DNA of 6,752 nucleotides from Acidobacterium sp. Its GTDB lineage: Bacteria > Acidobacteriota > Terriglobia > Terriglobales > Acidobacteriaceae. Shown piece after piece: positions 5,550-6,752 of the stretch; position 1 is the first letter of the stretch, and the number at the start of each line of letters is the position of its first letter. The translations under genes were made by a program, and so were the position numbers. Below the pieces are notes generated by a model. The model saw only the letters and a program-made list of their open reading frames with translations, was not told the origin of the DNA and did no database searches. The stretch lies in the NCBI GenBank assembly GCA_003152595.1, contig PMAM01000194.1, forward strand, positions 1 to 6,752, written 5' to 3'.

Positions 5550-6365
5550 ATGCGCATCGCGTCCCTGCAGCCGAGCATCACCATCATCCTTGACCGCCTC
5601 GGCTGTCTCGATCAGCTCGTTGCCTGCACCCGCTATTGCCTCGCCGCCGTCCCCGCCCTGCGCGACCGCGGCCTCGCGATCGTCCACGACTCCTGGTCCA
5701 CCACCGTCGATGAACTCCTCGCCCTCCGCCCCGACCTGGTGATCGCCTCGGTCCCGTACCGCAACGAATCCCTGGCCGCGATCCTCAAAGCCGGCTGCCC
5801 CGTCCTCGCCCTTGCCCCGCACTCCCTTGCCGACATCGCGCAGGACATCCGTCTCATCGCCGCCATCGCCGGTGCGCCCCAGCAGGGCGAGCAACTCGTC
5901 GCCGAGATGAGCGACGCCGTCGCCCAGATGCGCCGGTCCACCGCCGACCTGCCCCACCACCCCCGCGTCTACTGCGAGGAGTGGGGCAAGCCCCTGATCC
6001 ATTCCCAGCTCTGGGTCCAGGAGCTGGTCGAAGCCGCGGGCGGCGTCTTCCTCGGCGAGCCCGGCGCCGTTACCACCTCCGAAGCCGTCATCACCGCCGA
6101 TCCCGACGTCATCCTCGCCGCGTGGTGCGGAGCCGGCGACCGCGTGCCGCTGGAAAGACTCGCCGGCCGCCCCGGCTGGCAGAACCTCCGCGCCGTTCGC
6201 GAAGGCCGCCTCTACTGCATTCCCGACGAGCTGCTCAACACGCCCGCCCCCACCCTTATCGACGGCCTTCGCGCCATCGCCTCCGCGCTCCACCCTGGGC
6301 TTTTGGGTACTTCCGGCGCCATTCGCAGCCTCGACCGGAATCCATCCGTCCCTGCTCGCGTCTAA
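5550..6365 (+). CDS. BtuF/FepB-like periplasmic-binding-fold protein lacking a signal peptide
   Basis: 271 residues from ATG 5550. The N-terminus MRIASLQPSITIILDRLGCLDQ is the first strand and helix of the cobalamin/iron-siderophore binding fold (PF01497-type; compare R-I-v-S-L-x-P-S-x-T-E in BtuF), with Ile where Glu is usual. Further marks are VDELLALRPDLVIAS (53-67), CPVLALAP (83-90), WVQELVEAAGGVFLGEP (155-171), ADPDVILAAW (183-192) and NLRAVREGRLYCIPDE (212-227). No signal peptide or lipobox precedes the fold: the mature domain starts at residue 1, so the protein should stay in the cytosol, and no permease or ATPase gene is nearby. It may bind a corrinoid, chelate or other ligand inside the cell; the ligand is unknown. 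The ribosome site is weak, and translation may depend on the phosphatase gene ending 16 bases upstream. The frame stays open back to 5040, but that stretch is low-complexity Pro/Ser/Ala/Arg shadow of the phosphatase gene, so I reject a longer start. Confidence 0.88.
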   Translation: MRIASLQPSITIILDRLGCLDQLVACTRYCLAAVPALRDRGLAIVHDSWSTTVDELLALRPDLVIASVPYRNESLAAILKAGCPVLALAPHSLADIAQDIRLIAAIAGAPQQGEQLVAEMSDAVAQMRRSTADLPHHPRVYCEEWGKPLIHSQLWVQELVEAAGGVFLGEPGAVTTSEAVITADPDVILAAWCGAGDRVPLERLAGRPGWQNLRAVREGRLYCIPDELLNTPAPTLIDGLRAIASALHPGLLGTSGAIRSLDRNPSVPARV

Positions 6366-6378
6366 ACTGTGGGACAGA

Positions 6379-6752
6379 ATGCCAGATACGGCCCAGATCG
6401 GCAGGGAACCGAAGGCCCTCCGCTTCGTCGCCGCCGCGCTCATCCTCCGCGGCGATGAGGTGCTCGTCTGCCAGCGCAAAGCCGGCTCCCCCATGGGCCT
6501 CAAGTGGGAGTTCCCCGGCGGCAAAATCGAGCCCGGCGAGTCGGCCGAGCAGGCCCTCCGCCGCGAGCTCGACGAGGAGCTCGGCATCCAGGCCACCGTG
6601 GGTACCCGCATCGCCCACCTCCGCCATACCTACCGCACCGGAGGCGCGGTCGACCTGCAGTTCTTCGCCGTCCACAGCTTTACCAGCGACATCGTGAACC
6701 ACATCTTCGAAGAGGTGCGCTGGACCCCGCTTCGCACTCTCCCCGACTACGA
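6379..6752 (+). CDS. mutT: MutT-like Nudix hydrolase (8-oxo-dGTP diphosphatase type), C-terminus cut by right edge
   Basis: 124 complete codons from ATG 6379 to the window end. The Nudix box is perfect: GGKIEPGESAEQALRRELDEELGI (47-70) fits G-x5-E-x7-RE-U-x-EE-x-G-U, with the metal-binding glutamates in RELDEE. Before it, KWEFPGGK is the hallmark of the MutT group that hydrolyses 8-oxo-dGTP to 8-oxo-dGMP and so prevents A:T to C:G mutations. After it, LQFFAVHSF and EEVRWTPLRTLPDY match the later strands and the Trp-Leu region of MutT. Typical MutT length is about 130-145, so probably 10-20 residues are missing. A weak GGGA precedes the ATG. It follows the binding-protein gene by 13 bases, probably in the same transcript. 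Other Nudix substrates are possible. Confidence 0.94.
   Translation, partial: MPDTAQIGREPKALRFVAAALILRGDEVLVCQRKAGSPMGLKWEFPGGKIEPGESAEQALRRELDEELGIQATVGTRIAHLRHTYRTGGAVDLQFFAVHSFTSDIVNHIFEEVRWTPLRTLPDY

Noticed and set aside
4754..5587. Long minus-strand frame antisense to the phosphatase (336 codons with its tail)
   Set aside because: It is Gly/Val/Asp/Ala-rich without any domain pattern, as expected opposite a gene with GCC/GGC/GAC-type codons. Only its tail outside the gene was kept, as a weak observation.
5442..6611. 389-codon minus-strand frame antisense to the binding-protein and MutT genes
   Set aside because: Gly-rich repetitive composition and no family motif. The plus strand has unambiguous motifs throughout.
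1..6752. Mobile element, phage, defence island, CRISPR or tRNA signal
   Set aside because: No transposase, integrase, terminal repeats, regularly spaced repeats or tRNA-like cloverleaf was seen. The genes look like ordinary chromosome.

Overview
The window is GC-rich, densely coded bacterial chromosome with third codon positions that are almost always G or C in the main genes. Gene content and style fit a soil-type Acidobacteriota (Acidobacteriaceae such as Granulicella, Terriglobus or Edaphobacter). This is an inference from composition and protein character, not from a phylogenetic marker. There is no sign of a mobile element, CRISPR array, rRNA or tRNA.

Left block, minus strand (1-778): the end of a small housekeeping operon, read right to left. 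It holds a YggS-type PLP homeostasis protein (65-778, GTG start) and then, overlapping by ATGA, the first 22 codons of what looks like a DUF167/YggU protein running off the left edge. Diverging from yggS is a small hypothetical protein on the plus strand (932-1270), which converges on the next gene with an 18-base gap.

Centre (1289-4426, minus strand): one 1045-residue cytosolic c-di-GMP protein with four PAS-like domains, an intact GGDEF domain, an intact EAL domain and a C-terminal CZB-type zinc-binding domain. It is the most interesting gene in the window, because a PAS-rich sensor, both c-di-GMP enzymes and a probable zinc/redox sensor lie on one chain. Its upstream region has a plausible sigma-70-like promoter overlapped by a perfect 15-base palindrome.

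Right block, plus strand (4796-6752): after a 369-base intergenic region comes a compact run of three genes, 16 and 13 bases apart. They encode a HAD-IB (SerB-like) phosphatase, a BtuF/FepB-like binding protein with no signal peptide and no permease partner, and a MutT-like Nudix hydrolase cut off by the right edge. The spacing suggests co-transcription; a shared pathway is not evident.

I see no clear new multi-gene system here. The best leads are the CZB-ended bifunctional c-di-GMP protein, its palindromic promoter, the leaderless binding protein and the small hypothetical gene.
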